Assembly (NCBI GenBank): GCA_012862575.1
Contig: BLSF01000149.1
Span: forward strand, 1-27,133
DNA: 27,133 nt
Direction: 5' to 3'
Source of the DNA: Parietichytrium sp. I65-24A
Lineage: Eukaryota > Sar > Bigyra > Thraustochytrida > Thraustochytriidae
In this document: in pieces, positions 1-7,697 of the stretch
Layout of the letters: every line of letters begins with the position of its first letter
Numbering within the stretch: the first letter of the stretch is position 1
Made by a program: the position numbers and the translations under genes
Notes under the pieces: model-generated
Seen by the model: the letters and a program-made list of their open reading frames with translations, nothing else
What the model was told of the DNA's origin: nothing
Databases searched by the model: none

Positions 1-66
1 AGTCTAGTGATCAATTCTTTGTAACACGCGAGTCATGAAAAAAAACAGAGATACTGATCTCCTGAT

Positions 67-1389
67 TTAGTGAATTAGTCTATTATCTACACACAGTTTC
101 ATGAATGGTTTCCACCCGCATAGAGGTGCATCTTGAGCACATGCTTCCTTGCTCTTGTTCAGCACACATGGGCGCAGCGCTGCATGCATGTTGAAAAACT
201 GAAACTCCACGTCGTACAACCAATCTGGCTGATCGTAATGACCGCCTTCGTAGACGACTTGTACAACTTCTGGTGTAGCAACATCACCGCATTGCGTCTT
301 TGCATAAAACTGATTCTTTGCCTGGGTCATGTCGTACGATGCAGCAATGTCCGTCTGACTTGGAAAAGAACTGTCCGTCTTCTCATCGGTACATCCGTTC
401 TCCTCCGACCACCGAGCCAACGTGAGATTCTGAGTGACATAAAAGTACTTGTCATATCCGGTGACTGCATATCCGATTGCGTCATCCTCCTCGTTACCAG
501 GTGGCGCGACGGTATCCAGACGTCCCATGATCGAAATAACTGGCACTTGGCCAAATCGCGGCGACTTGCCATCATTGTACCCACGATGAGGCGTGCCAAT
601 GAAGGGAGCAATCGCCCGAAACGGAACGTGCCGAACATAGTCCCAGAGTGCCATCCCGCCATTGGAAACACCAGATGCAAAAATATTGTACGAGTCTACG
701 CATGCCACATCTTGCACGTGATCAATCAGAGTATGAATAAACTCGACTGGATCACTTGCACACTCGGTCCATCCACAGACATCTGCCGCCGTGTCGGGTG
801 GTGAGCCAAGAATATCACTACCACCATAATGCTCATCCTTGTCAGGGTTGCATGCACATGTTCCTGAGTAGCAGTATTCGAAAAACTGCGTAGTGTAATT
901 ACAAACAGGAGTGATGCCATCTGGGCCCACACCGGTGGTTGAACCAGGGAACGGCCACGAGTTGTAGGTGTTCCATGCACTGTAGGTGTAATCATCGTTC
1001 TGGATGGTAGGATCAAACCCAAAGTCTAGATCACTCAAGCCAGTCGGTGCCACGATGACCATGTTGTATTTCTCTGCTGCCTCACGAACAGCTTCTTGCT
1101 CATAAAAGCGAGTCTTGCCATCACCTGACCAGCCATGAAACATGATGACTGTCTTGTGTGGCTTGTTCTGATCATAACTTGCTGGAAAATACAAGTAATA
1201 CTCGCGTTCAATGTCACCATACGGCTGGATGTTCATGGTGAAATTGTATCGGCCAGGTAGTGATGGCTGGTCAAGAAAACACCCATCCCCTTGACGTCTC
1301 CCACCAGCAAAAGCTGCTTTTCTTGAGGCAGATGCTGTTGCGAATGCGGTTGCTGTAGCAGTGGCGAGAAGAAATGAGAATCTGACCAT
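67..1389 (-). CDS. Secreted PHB-depolymerase / feruloyl-esterase-like alpha/beta hydrolase
   Basis: Probably a secreted serine esterase acting on polyester or ester-linked polysaccharide. The 440-residue protein starts with a hydrophobic, Ala/Thr-rich signal peptide (about residues 1-22). The fold is recognisable from an oxyanion motif MFHGWSG (about 83-89), a nucleophile elbow GVSNGG with Ser242, a candidate acid Asp292 in MGRLDTVAPP, and a candidate His384 in EGGHYDQPDW. These match the LpqC / esterase-PHB (CE1-like) family. Many cysteines, including a Cys-rich insert near 163-180 and a C-terminal Cys-rich tail, suggest disulfides and extracellular use. A TATA-like box lies 36 nt upstream of the ATG. 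The exact substrate cannot be read from sequence. Confidence 0.82.
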   Translation of the reverse strand: MVRFSFLLATATATAFATASASRKAAFAGGRRQGDGCFLDQPSLPGRYNFTMNIQPYGDIEREYYLYFPASYDQNKPHKTVIMFHGWSGDGKTRFYEQEAVREAAEKYNMVIVAPTGLSDLDFGFDPTIQNDDYTYSAWNTYNSWPFPGSTTGVGPDGITPVCNYTTQFFEYCYSGTCACNPDKDEHYGGSDILGSPPDTAADVCGWTECASDPVEFIHTLIDHVQDVACVDSYNIFASGVSNGGMALWDYVRHVPFRAIAPFIGTPHRGYNDGKSPRFGQVPVISIMGRLDTVAPPGNEEDDAIGYAVTGYDKYFYVTQNLTLARWSEENGCTDEKTDSSFPSQTDIAASYDMTQAKNQFYAKTQCGDVATPEVVQVVYEGGHYDQPDWLYDVEFQFFNMHAALRPCVLNKSKEACAQDAPLCGWKPFMKLCVDNRLIH

Positions 1390-1424
1390 ATTTTTTCTAA
1401 TTGCTTTTTTCTAAATTAATCTTA

Positions 1425-1433
1425 GTATATATG
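1425..1433 (-). promoter_or_regulatory. TATA-like box of the esterase gene
   Basis: The gene-strand reading is CATATATAC, 36 nt upstream of the ATG at 1389. It is one member of the recurrent ATATATAC series seen before most genes of the compact parts of this window. Confidence 0.5.
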
Positions 1434-1446
1434 TTAGTCGTTACTC

Positions 1447-1806
1447 TCATCCCCAAGATTTATTCCAAGGGACGGTTAAACGTTCATTTTCGTCCTCCCT
1501 CTCGTCTTTAATCATTTCATCTGCAACACTACATATTTCCAGATTTGTTTTGTGCTCAACACTATTCAGGTGTTTCAACTGAATCAATGGTTCGCCATGA
1601 ATATCCTCAATGCATACACTACATTTCATTACATGGTCACGATGTCCACATTTCAATCGATCAAGCATTGAATAATCCTTACGGCATACTTTACAATAAA
1701 ACTTGACCCATCCATCATTTCGTGAGTCATAACCATCGAAGTTGAGATGAAACGAATCAGTCTTTTTAGGAACTCTCTTTCCACAAGTCGTGCAAATGGA
1801 CGACAT
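1447..1806 (-). CDS. Small RING/treble-clef-like Cys-rich protein
   Basis: 119 residues when started at the ATG at 1806, which places a TATA-like box (1844-1850) 38 nt upstream. A longer in-frame extension would swallow that box. Metal-ligand pairs are C5/C8, C38/C41, C53 with H55 or H58, and C62/C65, an arrangement like a RING or LIM-type treble clef. The C-terminal half is charged and not recognisable. The first residues (MSSICTTC) and the upstream DNA resemble those of the next gene (MSSVCSSD), so the two look like a tandem duplicate pair. Function unknown; binding of protein or nucleic acid through zinc is inferred only. Confidence 0.6.
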   Translation of the reverse strand: MSSICTTCGKRVPKKTDSFHLNFDGYDSRNDGWVKFYCKVCRKDYSMLDRLKCGHRDHVMKCSVCIEDIHGEPLIQLKHLNSVEHKTNLEICSVADEMIKDEREDENERLTVPWNKSWG

Positions 1807-1843
1807 TCCGAACCTAGACTTCAATACATATTTTACTTGATGC

Positions 1844-1850
1844 GTATATA
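1844..1850 (-). promoter_or_regulatory. TATA-like box
   Basis: TATATAC on the gene strand, 38 nt before the ATG at 1806. The surrounding segment (1844-1864) is nearly repeated at 2168-2194, upstream of the neighbouring paralogue. Confidence 0.5.
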
Positions 1851-1927
1851 GTATTTGCGTTTCACCGATGCAATATACATTGCAATGGATGTGTCGCGAC
1901 CGTTCTAACGTTGGCAGTAATAAAACT

Positions 1928-2134
1928 TCAAGTCCTCCATTCAAAGCAGAAGCGGCCACAGTAGATCTCTCTGTACATAAAAGTGCAGCAGGTTTGACAG
2001 AAAACCTTTCTACATACTACGCAGTACCAGAGGCTCTGACCAATCGCGATGGTCTCTTTGCAATCTGTGCACTTGTGTTTTTCTTTTGCGATCTCTTCGT
2101 TGTAACCCAAATCGCTTGAGCAAACGGACGACAT
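1928..2134 (-). CDS. Tiny ZZ/RING-like zinc-finger protein
   Basis: 68 residues from the ATG at 2134. Ligand spacing is C22-x2-C25-x12-C38-x2-C41-x4-C46-x2-C49, with further cysteines at 50, 59 and 63, resembling a short ZZ- or RING-type cross-brace finger. A TATA-like box lies 34 nt upstream (2168-2174). The start context and promoter DNA closely match the previous gene, which supports recent tandem duplication followed by protein divergence. The 2134-2263 spacer is shared with the divergent gene at 2263 and holds a TATA-like box for each direction. Function unknown. Confidence 0.55.
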   Translation of the reverse strand: MSSVCSSDLGYNEEIAKEKHKCTDCKETIAIGQSLWYCVVCRKVFCQTCCTFMYREIYCGRFCFEWRT

Positions 2135-2167
2135 TCCGTGTTTAAAATAATGATTTATCCTTGCTGT

Positions 2168-2174
2168 GTATATA
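2168..2174 (-). promoter_or_regulatory. TATA-like box
   Basis: TATATAC on the gene strand, 34 nt before the ATG at 2134. With 2222-2227 it makes a 128-bp bidirectional promoter region. Confidence 0.5.
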
Positions 2175-2221
2175 CATAGTATTTGCGTTTCACCATGCAT
2201 AAAATCAACGTTTCACGATCA

Positions 2222-2227
2222 ATATAT
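2222..2227 (+). promoter_or_regulatory. TATA-like box
   Basis: ATATAT followed by GC, 36 nt before the ATG at 2263, within the bidirectional spacer. Confidence 0.45.
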
Positions 2228-2262
2228 GCAATGACTAAACGCAACCAAAAGTATGTAACCAA

Positions 2263-2553
2263 ATGGAGCATCTCAAAGCTTGTTTTATTCGTGCAGTTCA
2301 ACTTGAGCGATACAGTGCGGCCATGACACACTTGTCAATGCTTGCGGCAAGATACCATGTTCGTTTAGGAGATGATGATGATGAAACTTTCCAGTCACAC
2401 ATTCGACAATGCATGCTTGCAACAGACAAACGACAATGGCTTCTTGATGAACACATTTTCAAACACTACAAGGTCATCTTTCATACTGAAACATTAGAGT
2501 TTTTCTATAGATGGAAATTAGAACCGAAAGATGGTGTGTGTATATATGTATGA
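2263..2553 (+). CDS. Orphan protein, possible N-terminal part of a frameshifted gene
   Basis: 96 residues with no recognised domain: a helical, His- and Tyr-rich N-terminus, then an Asp run (GDDDDE). The frame ends in a GT/AT dinucleotide tract (2533-2548), and the next frame opens inside the same tract, so this, the next and the following frame may be one gene of about 730 codons broken by slippage. Alternatively the TATATAT in the tract is the promoter of an independent second gene. A TATA-like box sits 36 nt upstream of this start. Function unknown. Confidence 0.5.
   Translation: MEHLKACFIRAVQLERYSAAMTHLSMLAARYHVRLGDDDDETFQSHIRQCMLATDKRQWLLDEHIFKHYKVIFHTETLEFFYRWKLEPKDGVCIYV
2538..2547 (+). 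promoter_or_regulatory. TATA-like box or slippage-prone GT/AT tract
   Basis: A GTGTATATAT tract at the overlap of two reading frames. It is about 38 nt before the ATG at 2585, the usual distance in this window, so it may be a promoter rather than coding DNA. Confidence 0.35.
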
Positions 2554-2584
2554 AGCAGTATACAAAAGCAAACAAAAAGGAAGG

Positions 2585-3550
2585 ATGTATACTACCACCA
2601 CCACTAGCGGCGCTGCACTAAGCGGAGTGCACGGGCGGATGAGAAAAAAACTAGAAGAACTGTATCACAACTGTCAGTATGGGCATCCAATATCGTACAA
2701 AACGTTTCAAAAGCATATATCGTACAAAACGTTTCAAAAGCAAAATGATGATAAAGAAAAGAACGGCCTGTTCATGATGATCTACATACATCAGAATGAC
2801 CATCTTGTACAATCGGACGAAGTGTTATCGCAGATGTTTGAAACATGGATGGACAAAAATGAAAAAGTGCTGGAAAGTTTTGATAAACTTTATGAATTTG
2901 AGAGAAATAATTTCTCGGTTACATTCGACAAGTTTATAAATCACTTGAAACACTTTCTCTCTGAAGAATCTCATGCGTTTTATATGGTCATCTTGCATGT
3001 CATATGGACGTTCTTTCTTGCAAAAAAGCACAGTCTTTTGTTGGAATCAACGTACTGTAAGGAAAAGTTCGAGGTTGAAATGCAAAAAATTATGGAGCTG
3101 TACCGAGAAACTGATGACATTCAGACTATTATGGATTCCGGTTATGAATCTCCTATCATTTTTTTGAATGTACTTGAGAAAGCACTAGAACAAGGCCGTG
3201 TCAAAACCTTTTACCAAGAGTATTCAGTTTCTGGGCTCTCACCCGCTTATGGAAACTATTCCATCATCCGTTCCGCGATTCGACACAAGCAAAATGATGT
3301 GTGGGAATCACTTCTACAAGCAGAAAAAGAATTGTCCGAATTTGACACTCAACAGCTCATCACATGTGCCTGTGAGGAGAGGAACAACAAAGCACTCCAT
3401 TATTTATTGTTTAATTACAAGTTCATGTTTTACAAGTACGACATGAAAACTTATGAAGAATGGTTCGATATTGTAGAGACATCTATCTCATTATGTGATA
3501 TACTACGAAAAGGATACAATCGAGATGTAGGACTTGGGCAAGTCGATTAA
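2585..3550 (+). CDS. Orphan helical protein, possible middle part of a frameshifted gene
   Basis: 321 residues from the ATG at 2585; an ATG at 2531 would add 18 residues but would overlap the TATA-like tract. It begins with a Thr run and carries an exact-style in-frame duplication (units ISYKTFQKH and ISYKTFQKQ). The rest is alpha-helical with aromatic-rich segments. The C-terminal third (for example ALHYLLFN) faintly recalls degenerate ankyrin-type repeats, but this is weak. It ends TAA, one base before the next frame's first ATG. Removing one base near 3531-3550 would fuse it to the next frame. No function can be assigned. Confidence 0.5.
   Translation: MYTTTTTSGAALSGVHGRMRKKLEELYHNCQYGHPISYKTFQKHISYKTFQKQNDDKEKNGLFMMIYIHQNDHLVQSDEVLSQMFETWMDKNEKVLESFDKLYEFERNNFSVTFDKFINHLKHFLSEESHAFYMVILHVIWTFFLAKKHSLLLESTYCKEKFEVEMQKIMELYRETDDIQTIMDSGYESPIIFLNVLEKALEQGRVKTFYQEYSVSGLSPAYGNYSIIRSAIRHKQNDVWESLLQAEKELSEFDTQQLITCACEERNNKALHYLLFNYKFMFYKYDMKTYEEWFDIVETSISLCDILRKGYNRDVGLGQVD
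2690..2743 (+). repeat. 27-bp in-frame tandem duplication
   Basis: Two adjacent 27-bp units (2690-2716 and 2717-2743) differing only at the last base. Each encodes ISYKTFQK plus one residue. The perfect match indicates a recent duplication that kept the frame. Confidence 0.85.
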
Positions 3551-3551
3551 C

Positions 3552-4412
3552 ATGCGTAAATTTAAGCAACTTGCGGCAATACGTGAAAGCCCCGTGAGTT
3601 TCCTAGAGTCACTGAAATGTGGATACCTAGATGTCAATACAAAGCGTTGGGCCAAGATAGAGGCCATCACCTACAAAGAAAACCCCAAATCGTACATCAT
3701 GCAAGTATCGTTTCAATCACAGTTTCAGATAACGAATGATCATAACACTTTAAAGCAGTTTGATATGCGTAGAGTCATGTTGGCATTTCTTCAGAATAGT
3801 GGGGATGTCAAAATAGTAGATTCATCGCCATCGTTTTATGCGCGTGAATTTGATCGGCCACTTTACTTGGAAGTGATGAAGAAGAATCAATCTCGACGAT
3901 ACTGTCGATTGAACCTCTCCAAACTGTGGTCGGAACTTTTCTTGCAAACTGGATGGGCTTCGTTACAAGAGCAAAAGCATCACAATTCCGTTTTTTTATT
4001 CCCATACCAAGGTTTGTACATTGATCAAATGCGGCGATACTTTCGTCCGTATCTTGAAATGCGCGAGTACACATTGTATAGAACGAAAACGTTGCGTATC
4101 TCATTTGCTTGCAATTCTAACGAACTCATCGATGTTAGCGCTGATGGGCAAACTGTCACGATCATTGACAACTCACCACTGCAAGAACATGAATCTCAAA
4201 AGATCACTTTTGAGTTTGAATTACAAGATTTGCTATCAATAAAACTCAATGGCTCTATTGAATTGTCAGAGATTGATCAATTTCAGATCATCAAACCACC
4301 TCAACTTTCATGTCCTTCGAAACGTTACAACCTCGGTCATTTATGGGACATTATCGAGAAGAAGAAAATAAATTGTACAATATGTGGTAGACTAAAAAAA
4401 AGTGAAAATTGA
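3552..4412 (+). CDS. Orphan protein, possible C-terminal part of a frameshifted gene
   Basis: 286 residues from the first ATG. The frame is open from 3531, directly after an in-frame TAG, and overlaps the end of the preceding frame by 20 nt with no promoter between, which favours a frameshift in one gene over two genes. The protein has beta-rich segments in the C-terminal half and ends in a CTICGR cysteine pair. Its last 21 nt overlap, tail to tail, the end of the minus-strand gene at 4392-4700. No family recognised. Confidence 0.5.
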   Translation: MRKFKQLAAIRESPVSFLESLKCGYLDVNTKRWAKIEAITYKENPKSYIMQVSFQSQFQITNDHNTLKQFDMRRVMLAFLQNSGDVKIVDSSPSFYAREFDRPLYLEVMKKNQSRRYCRLNLSKLWSELFLQTGWASLQEQKHHNSVFLFPYQGLYIDQMRRYFRPYLEMREYTLYRTKTLRISFACNSNELIDVSADGQTVTIIDNSPLQEHESQKITFEFELQDLLSIKLNGSIELSEIDQFQIIKPPQLSCPSKRYNLGHLWDIIEKKKINCTICGRLKKSEN

Positions 4413-4700
4413 TTTGTTGCCATGCTTAATTTCTTTCCGTAGGAATACAGGCAGATTCGGGTGGTCTTTAACTTGCCAAATGCGCTGATTGATCTCCTTG
4501 TCACTTTGTAACAGCATCATTTTGATCAATGGACGAAATGAAGGATCGGTTTCGACAATCTCAAGGAGAGGCCCACAAATTCGTGAGAGATATTCAATCT
4601 CATCGAGTTCTTTGGTTATATCATACAAGATCATCTCATGATCATCCAACTCGCCCCAACATGGTTCTTTCATCTTTCCGTTGCAACGCCCACAAATCAT
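4392..4700 (-). CDS. Small helical orphan protein with N-terminal CxxC
   Basis: 102 residues. It starts with a C3/C6 pair (MICGRC) and continues as charged helices. A central pattern (YLS, IC, then LL-x-x-D and NQR-x-WQ) is shared loosely with the genes at 5087-5440 and 5456-5740, suggesting diverged tandem copies. Its 3' end overlaps the convergent gene ending at 4412. Its TATA-like box (4740-4746) lies inside the coding end of the upstream gene. Function unknown. Confidence 0.55.
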   Translation of the reverse strand: MICGRCNGKMKEPCWGELDDHEMILYDITKELDEIEYLSRICGPLLEIVETDPSFRPLIKMMLLQSDKEINQRIWQVKDHPNLPVFLRKEIKHGNKSIFTFF

Positions 4701-4724
4701 AGTGTTACTCTTATTTGATTCTTA

Positions 4725-5048
4725 TTATACATTTTCTTCTATATATCGATTCGCAACAATGATGAACACGCCAGTTGTAAGATAGATCAATCCAAATCCG
4801 ATGACCCACTGCGGCTTAAAGCAGCATGTAAGCTTCTCATCGTGGATGCTATTGTACTGAGCATCGGAGAAAAAACAAACGGTGATGACTGTGGATAGTA
4901 GTGTGACAAATAGAAGCGACGTTAGAATGGTGGAGATGATGAAGCGTTCATCAAGTGTCAAGAAGAACGAGACCGAAGTGACGCCAATCATGAAGATAAT
5001 GACAGTCATCCCAACGCAAGACCATTGTAAACATTCAGAAGATGTCAT
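4725..5048 (-). CDS. Small membrane protein with three predicted spans
   Basis: 107 residues with hydrophobic stretches near 10-31, 36-60 and 83-99, and a short Cys-containing loop (FSDAQYNSIHDEKLTCC) between spans 2 and 3. This looks like an integral membrane protein of unknown role. It sits in a minus-strand run, 24 nt from the next gene's start. A TATA-like box lies at 5077-5084. No family recognised. Confidence 0.6.
   Translation of the reverse strand: MTSSECLQWSCVGMTVIIFMIGVTSVSFFLTLDERFIISTILTSLLFVTLLSTVITVCFFSDAQYNSIHDEKLTCCFKPQWVIGFGLIYLTTGVFIIVANRYIEENV
4740..4746 (-). promoter_or_regulatory. TATA-like box nested in a coding end
   Basis: ATATATA, 40 nt before the ATG at 4700 and inside the last codons of the 4725-5048 gene. 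Confidence 0.45.
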
Positions 5049-5076
5049 TTGTTGTTTGATACTCTAATTTAACCAC

Positions 5077-5084
5077 GTATATAT
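5077..5084 (-). promoter_or_regulatory. TATA-like box
   Basis: ATATATAC on the gene strand, 29 nt before the ATG at 5048, in the 38-bp gap to the upstream gene. Confidence 0.5.
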
Positions 5085-5086
5085 CT

Positions 5087-5440
5087 CTAATCTATTCTCA
5101 TATGCAAACGTTGTTCATTCTCATCTTTGGCAAAATGTGTTTGAATGTACTCTTTGATCTCATCATCGAAAACCTCAAAACGTGGAGTTTTTTGACTGAA
5201 ATAATAGATGGTATGGTATACTTCATCAGTGGATTTGAGAAATTGCCATAGTTTTCTCTGATTGTCTTTTGTCAATAATTTTCTGAATTGAAGCGCTAAA
5301 TGTTCGTTAGATTCTTCATCTTCATCGAAATTGCAGATGAGCGACAAGTAGTTATGTAGGTCAGTGTTGGTAAAATCAAATGACATCAAATGCTGTAGAT
5401 ACAGCATTTTGAAGAAATCTGGCCCGTGAATGGAGTTCAT
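5087..5440 (-). CDS. Small helical orphan protein
   Basis: 117 residues, strongly acidic in the middle (DEDEESNE), with the pattern YLSLIC ... LL-x-x-D-x-QRK-x-WQFL that loosely matches both flanking small genes. It is probably a diverged tandem copy. No membrane segment or known domain. A TATA-like box lies 33 nt upstream (5473-5480), nested in the coding end of the upstream gene. Confidence 0.55.
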   Translation of the reverse strand: MNSIHGPDFFKMLYLQHLMSFDFTNTDLHNYLSLICNFDEDEESNEHLALQFRKLLTKDNQRKLWQFLKSTDEVYHTIYYFSQKTPRFEVFDDEIKEYIQTHFAKDENEQRLHMRID

Positions 5441-5455
5441 ATCTGTTATTTTATG

Positions 5456-5740
5456 TTATGTATTTCCTCTACGTATATATCTTTCCCATCGTTTGGGAAA
5501 AATGGATTCATACCAACACATCTCTTTCAGCATTTTCCTGGATGGATGAAACGCTTTATCAAGGCACTGGAAACTTTGATCCAGGCGCTCATCATCTTCC
5601 AACAGACCAGTTAGATACTCTCGCGCAACACTACTCTCGTCTGCCATGTCAACAAGATTGTGACAAATCTCCTCGATCTGTAGACTCGAAAGATACGGCA
5701 AATCGATCATCATTAGAAACCTGTCTGTGAGAGTGCTCAT
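5456..5740 (-). CDS. Small helical orphan protein
   Basis: 94 residues from the ATG at 5740; longer frames would need a non-ATG start and would run into the TATA-like box at 5761-5767. Helical and acidic, with IC followed by a GLLEDDE segment and a Gln-rich helix, comparable to its two downstream neighbours. The gap to the next gene's start is only 15 bp. The upstream region is shared with the divergent MYND gene. Function unknown. Confidence 0.5.
   Translation of the reverse strand: MSTLTDRFLMMIDLPYLSSLQIEEICHNLVDMADESSVAREYLTGLLEDDERLDQSFQCLDKAFHPSRKMLKEMCWYESIFPKRWERYIRRGNT
5473..5480 (-). promoter_or_regulatory. TATA-like box nested in a coding end
   Basis: ATATATAC on the gene strand, 33 nt before the ATG at 5440 and inside the terminal codons of the 5456-5740 gene. 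Confidence 0.5.
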
Positions 5741-5760
5741 AATCGCTCTATGTCCTCTGT

Positions 5761-5767
5761 GTATATT
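5761..5767 (-). promoter_or_regulatory. TATA-like box
   Basis: AATATAC on the gene strand, 21 nt before the ATG at 5740. It lies in the divergent spacer with the MYND gene. Confidence 0.4.
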
Positions 5768-5863
5768 CACATGTATAAACGGATCTATAGAGAAAAAACG
5801 GATCTATCGGGCTTTCATTGCCACCACCAGACCCCCAATTCAACCCAACCTTCTCACGCGAAA

Positions 5864-6691
5864 ATGCCCGCGGCGATCAGCGCCGTCATCTATGTCTTGA
5901 GATGCGTCCTCTTTGACAACGCGCATAAAAATGCCAAACATCTCGGTCTTCGTGAGGTGGCGGTGGAAGAAGCAAATGAACATTTGCTGTGGTGCGACAC
6001 TTGCTCCGAAAAGATCGACGGTGAAAACACGGCGCTGCGATGTAAAACATGCAAACTTGCAGTTTTTTGTAGTGAAGCGTGCAGACAAGGTCAGCAGACG
6101 CATACATGCGAGGAGATGGCTCTTCGTCGAAGCGAATTAGATCGCCTGATGGCAACCAGACTCGTGATGTTCTGGGACCATTTATTGTACCGTGAGCTGC
6201 TCAAGATGTTCAATCGCACCATCCTGGACACCAAAAAGATAAAAGTCTACGTACTGATCACAAAGTTTACCAATTACCAGCATGAAAAGTACCACTATTT
6301 CATTGGTGGATTCCAGCGATACTTTGAACAATCGATCCATCGTGTGGGCGTGAATAACTGGATTATCCATGCCGATTACACGGTTTCGTTAGAAGTGGAT
6401 ATGCGCGATCTAGACAACATTGGAGAGTGTCAAGAGCGGCGTGAATTTGCGTTGAGCTTTGACCCTGAACGCCAGTACAAGTGCAACGAGATTATCTCCG
6501 ATCCTAAGCGCGTAAAGCTAATACGCAACATGATGTCACAGCCGCCGCAGCACAAGCCAAAGGAACGAATGGTTCCGATTCCATTTGTGATCAATGATCA
6601 GGATGAAGCGTCCATCCTCGATACATCAAGGATGGCCGAAGAATTACCAGAATCATATGAACGATTAGTCAAGTTGAATTTAGTTTTTTAG
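5864..6691 (+). CDS. MYND-type zinc-finger protein
   Basis: 275 residues from the ATG at 5864; an ATG at 5750 would add 38 unlike residues and overlap the divergent promoter. A MYND-like finger is formed by C44/C47, C60/C63, C69/C73 and H80/C82. The last pair is H-x-C, tighter than the usual H-x3-C. MYND fingers normally bind proline-rich peptides in protein partners. The remaining 190 residues show no SET or other known domain. Its last 23 nt overlap the convergent gene at 6669-7061. Role unknown beyond likely protein interaction. Confidence 0.7.
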   Translation: MPAAISAVIYVLRCVLFDNAHKNAKHLGLREVAVEEANEHLLWCDTCSEKIDGENTALRCKTCKLAVFCSEACRQGQQTHTCEEMALRRSELDRLMATRLVMFWDHLLYRELLKMFNRTILDTKKIKVYVLITKFTNYQHEKYHYFIGGFQRYFEQSIHRVGVNNWIIHADYTVSLEVDMRDLDNIGECQERREFALSFDPERQYKCNEIISDPKRVKLIRNMMSQPPQHKPKERMVPIPFVINDQDEASILDTSRMAEELPESYERLVKLNLVF

Positions 6692-7061
6692 GATATGGCT
6701 TGAATAGCTTTTCAATGTTGTTTCGAAGACTTTGAAGCGACGTTTCTGACAATGAGCCCAGGATCTGCGCATTGATGACTTGAGGGTCTGGATCATCGAG
6801 GAGATAATACAACTCGTACCCATCCAGCCAATCAACAATGATATTTCTTGCGGTGTCGTACGGACTTGTATTTACTATGAATGGCGGTAGACAAATTGAT
6901 TCCCCACGGCAGACTACACCGATAATGTAATTGCTGACACGTTCAGCCTGACATCGCCCATGTACGCATATCTTGTCGTTTACAGCTAATAGGCCTGCGA
7001 AAACGTCGTCGAAAGTGATGTCATATTCTTCTTTCATTGCGATACTACTACAAATCTCCAT
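6669..7061 (-). CDS. Orphan acidic protein
   Basis: 130 residues with no recognised domain. There is a short Cys-containing segment (KICVHGRC), then a mixed beta/helical region. It overlaps the MYND gene tail to tail, and its start lies only 15 bp after the stop of the next minus-strand gene, whose terminal codons contain this gene's TATA-like box (7093-7099). Function unknown. Confidence 0.55.
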   Translation of the reverse strand: MEICSSIAMKEEYDITFDDVFAGLLAVNDKICVHGRCQAERVSNYIIGVVCRGESICLPPFIVNTSPYDTARNIIVDWLDGYELYYLLDDPDPQVINAQILGSLSETSLQSLRNNIEKLFKPYPKKLNST

Positions 7062-7076
7062 TTTTTTATCACATCT

Positions 7077-7658
7077 CTATCTAATTTGCATGGTATATAG
7101 ATGATTCACGTCATCAGAATTCCAACGATTCCAACGTTGAATAGTTCGTTCGCCTGTAGTTGGATCTCGATGAAAGATTCCTAAACAAAAGCAGCCAAAC
7201 TTCATGGCATGATCCATGTTTAACATCAGATCATTGCTATCGCGACTGTCTAGGAATGCGTATGTCATTATTTCATCCTGATTTTGTAAGACAAAGCGAA
7301 TGATTCCATTTCTGTGCACCACCCAGATGTATGGAACTTCAAACTGAAAAGTCTCTCCAAAAGTTCCATCTGGTGGATTGTTGATAGGATGATGCAAATC
7401 AGCTCTCGCGATTTTGCATTTGCCCATGTCTATTGCACCAACAATGTCGCTGCCTCGCGCACATGACTTGCAATTAGAGTCAAGTTGAGTTGCAAACGCA
7501 TGACCGTTCACACGTGGATCGGATGCTGGGATGATGCACTCTTCCGATGTGACGTATTCAAAGTCGCCATGTATTGTTGAAAACGTGACGGTGCCAATGA
7601 CATCATGGATATCGTTAATCGGGGTCGCAAATTGGCGAGCAATGCTCTCAGAATTCAT
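7077..7658 (-). CDS. Orphan beta-rich protein
   Basis: 193 residues from the ATG at 7658. The frame stays open upstream to about 8108, but those codons overlap the PAP2 gene, are low in complexity and would include the TATA-like box at 7690-7697, so the short form is preferred. The protein has a CKSC motif near residue 58 and alternating hydrophobic strands (for example PYIWVVHRNGIIRFVL), compatible with a small beta-sandwich. No known family recognised. Confidence 0.6.
   Translation of the reverse strand: MNSESIARQFATPINDIHDVIGTVTFSTIHGDFEYVTSEECIIPASDPRVNGHAFATQLDSNCKSCARGSDIVGAIDMGKCKIARADLHHPINNPPDGTFGETFQFEVPYIWVVHRNGIIRFVLQNQDEIMTYAFLDSRDSNDLMLNMDHAMKFGCFCLGIFHRDPTTGERTIQRWNRWNSDDVNHLYTMQIR
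7093..7099 (-). promoter_or_regulatory. TATA-like box nested in a coding end
   Basis: TATATAC on the gene strand, 32 nt before the ATG at 7061, inside the last codons of the 7077-7658 gene. Confidence 0.5.
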
Positions 7659-7689
7659 CTCTTTTTGGTTCCTAAACAAAAAACTGTCC

Positions 7690-7697
7690 GTATATAT
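7690..7697 (-). promoter_or_regulatory. TATA-like box
   Basis: ATATATAC on the gene strand, 32 nt before the ATG at 7658; it decides the start choice for that gene. Confidence 0.5.
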
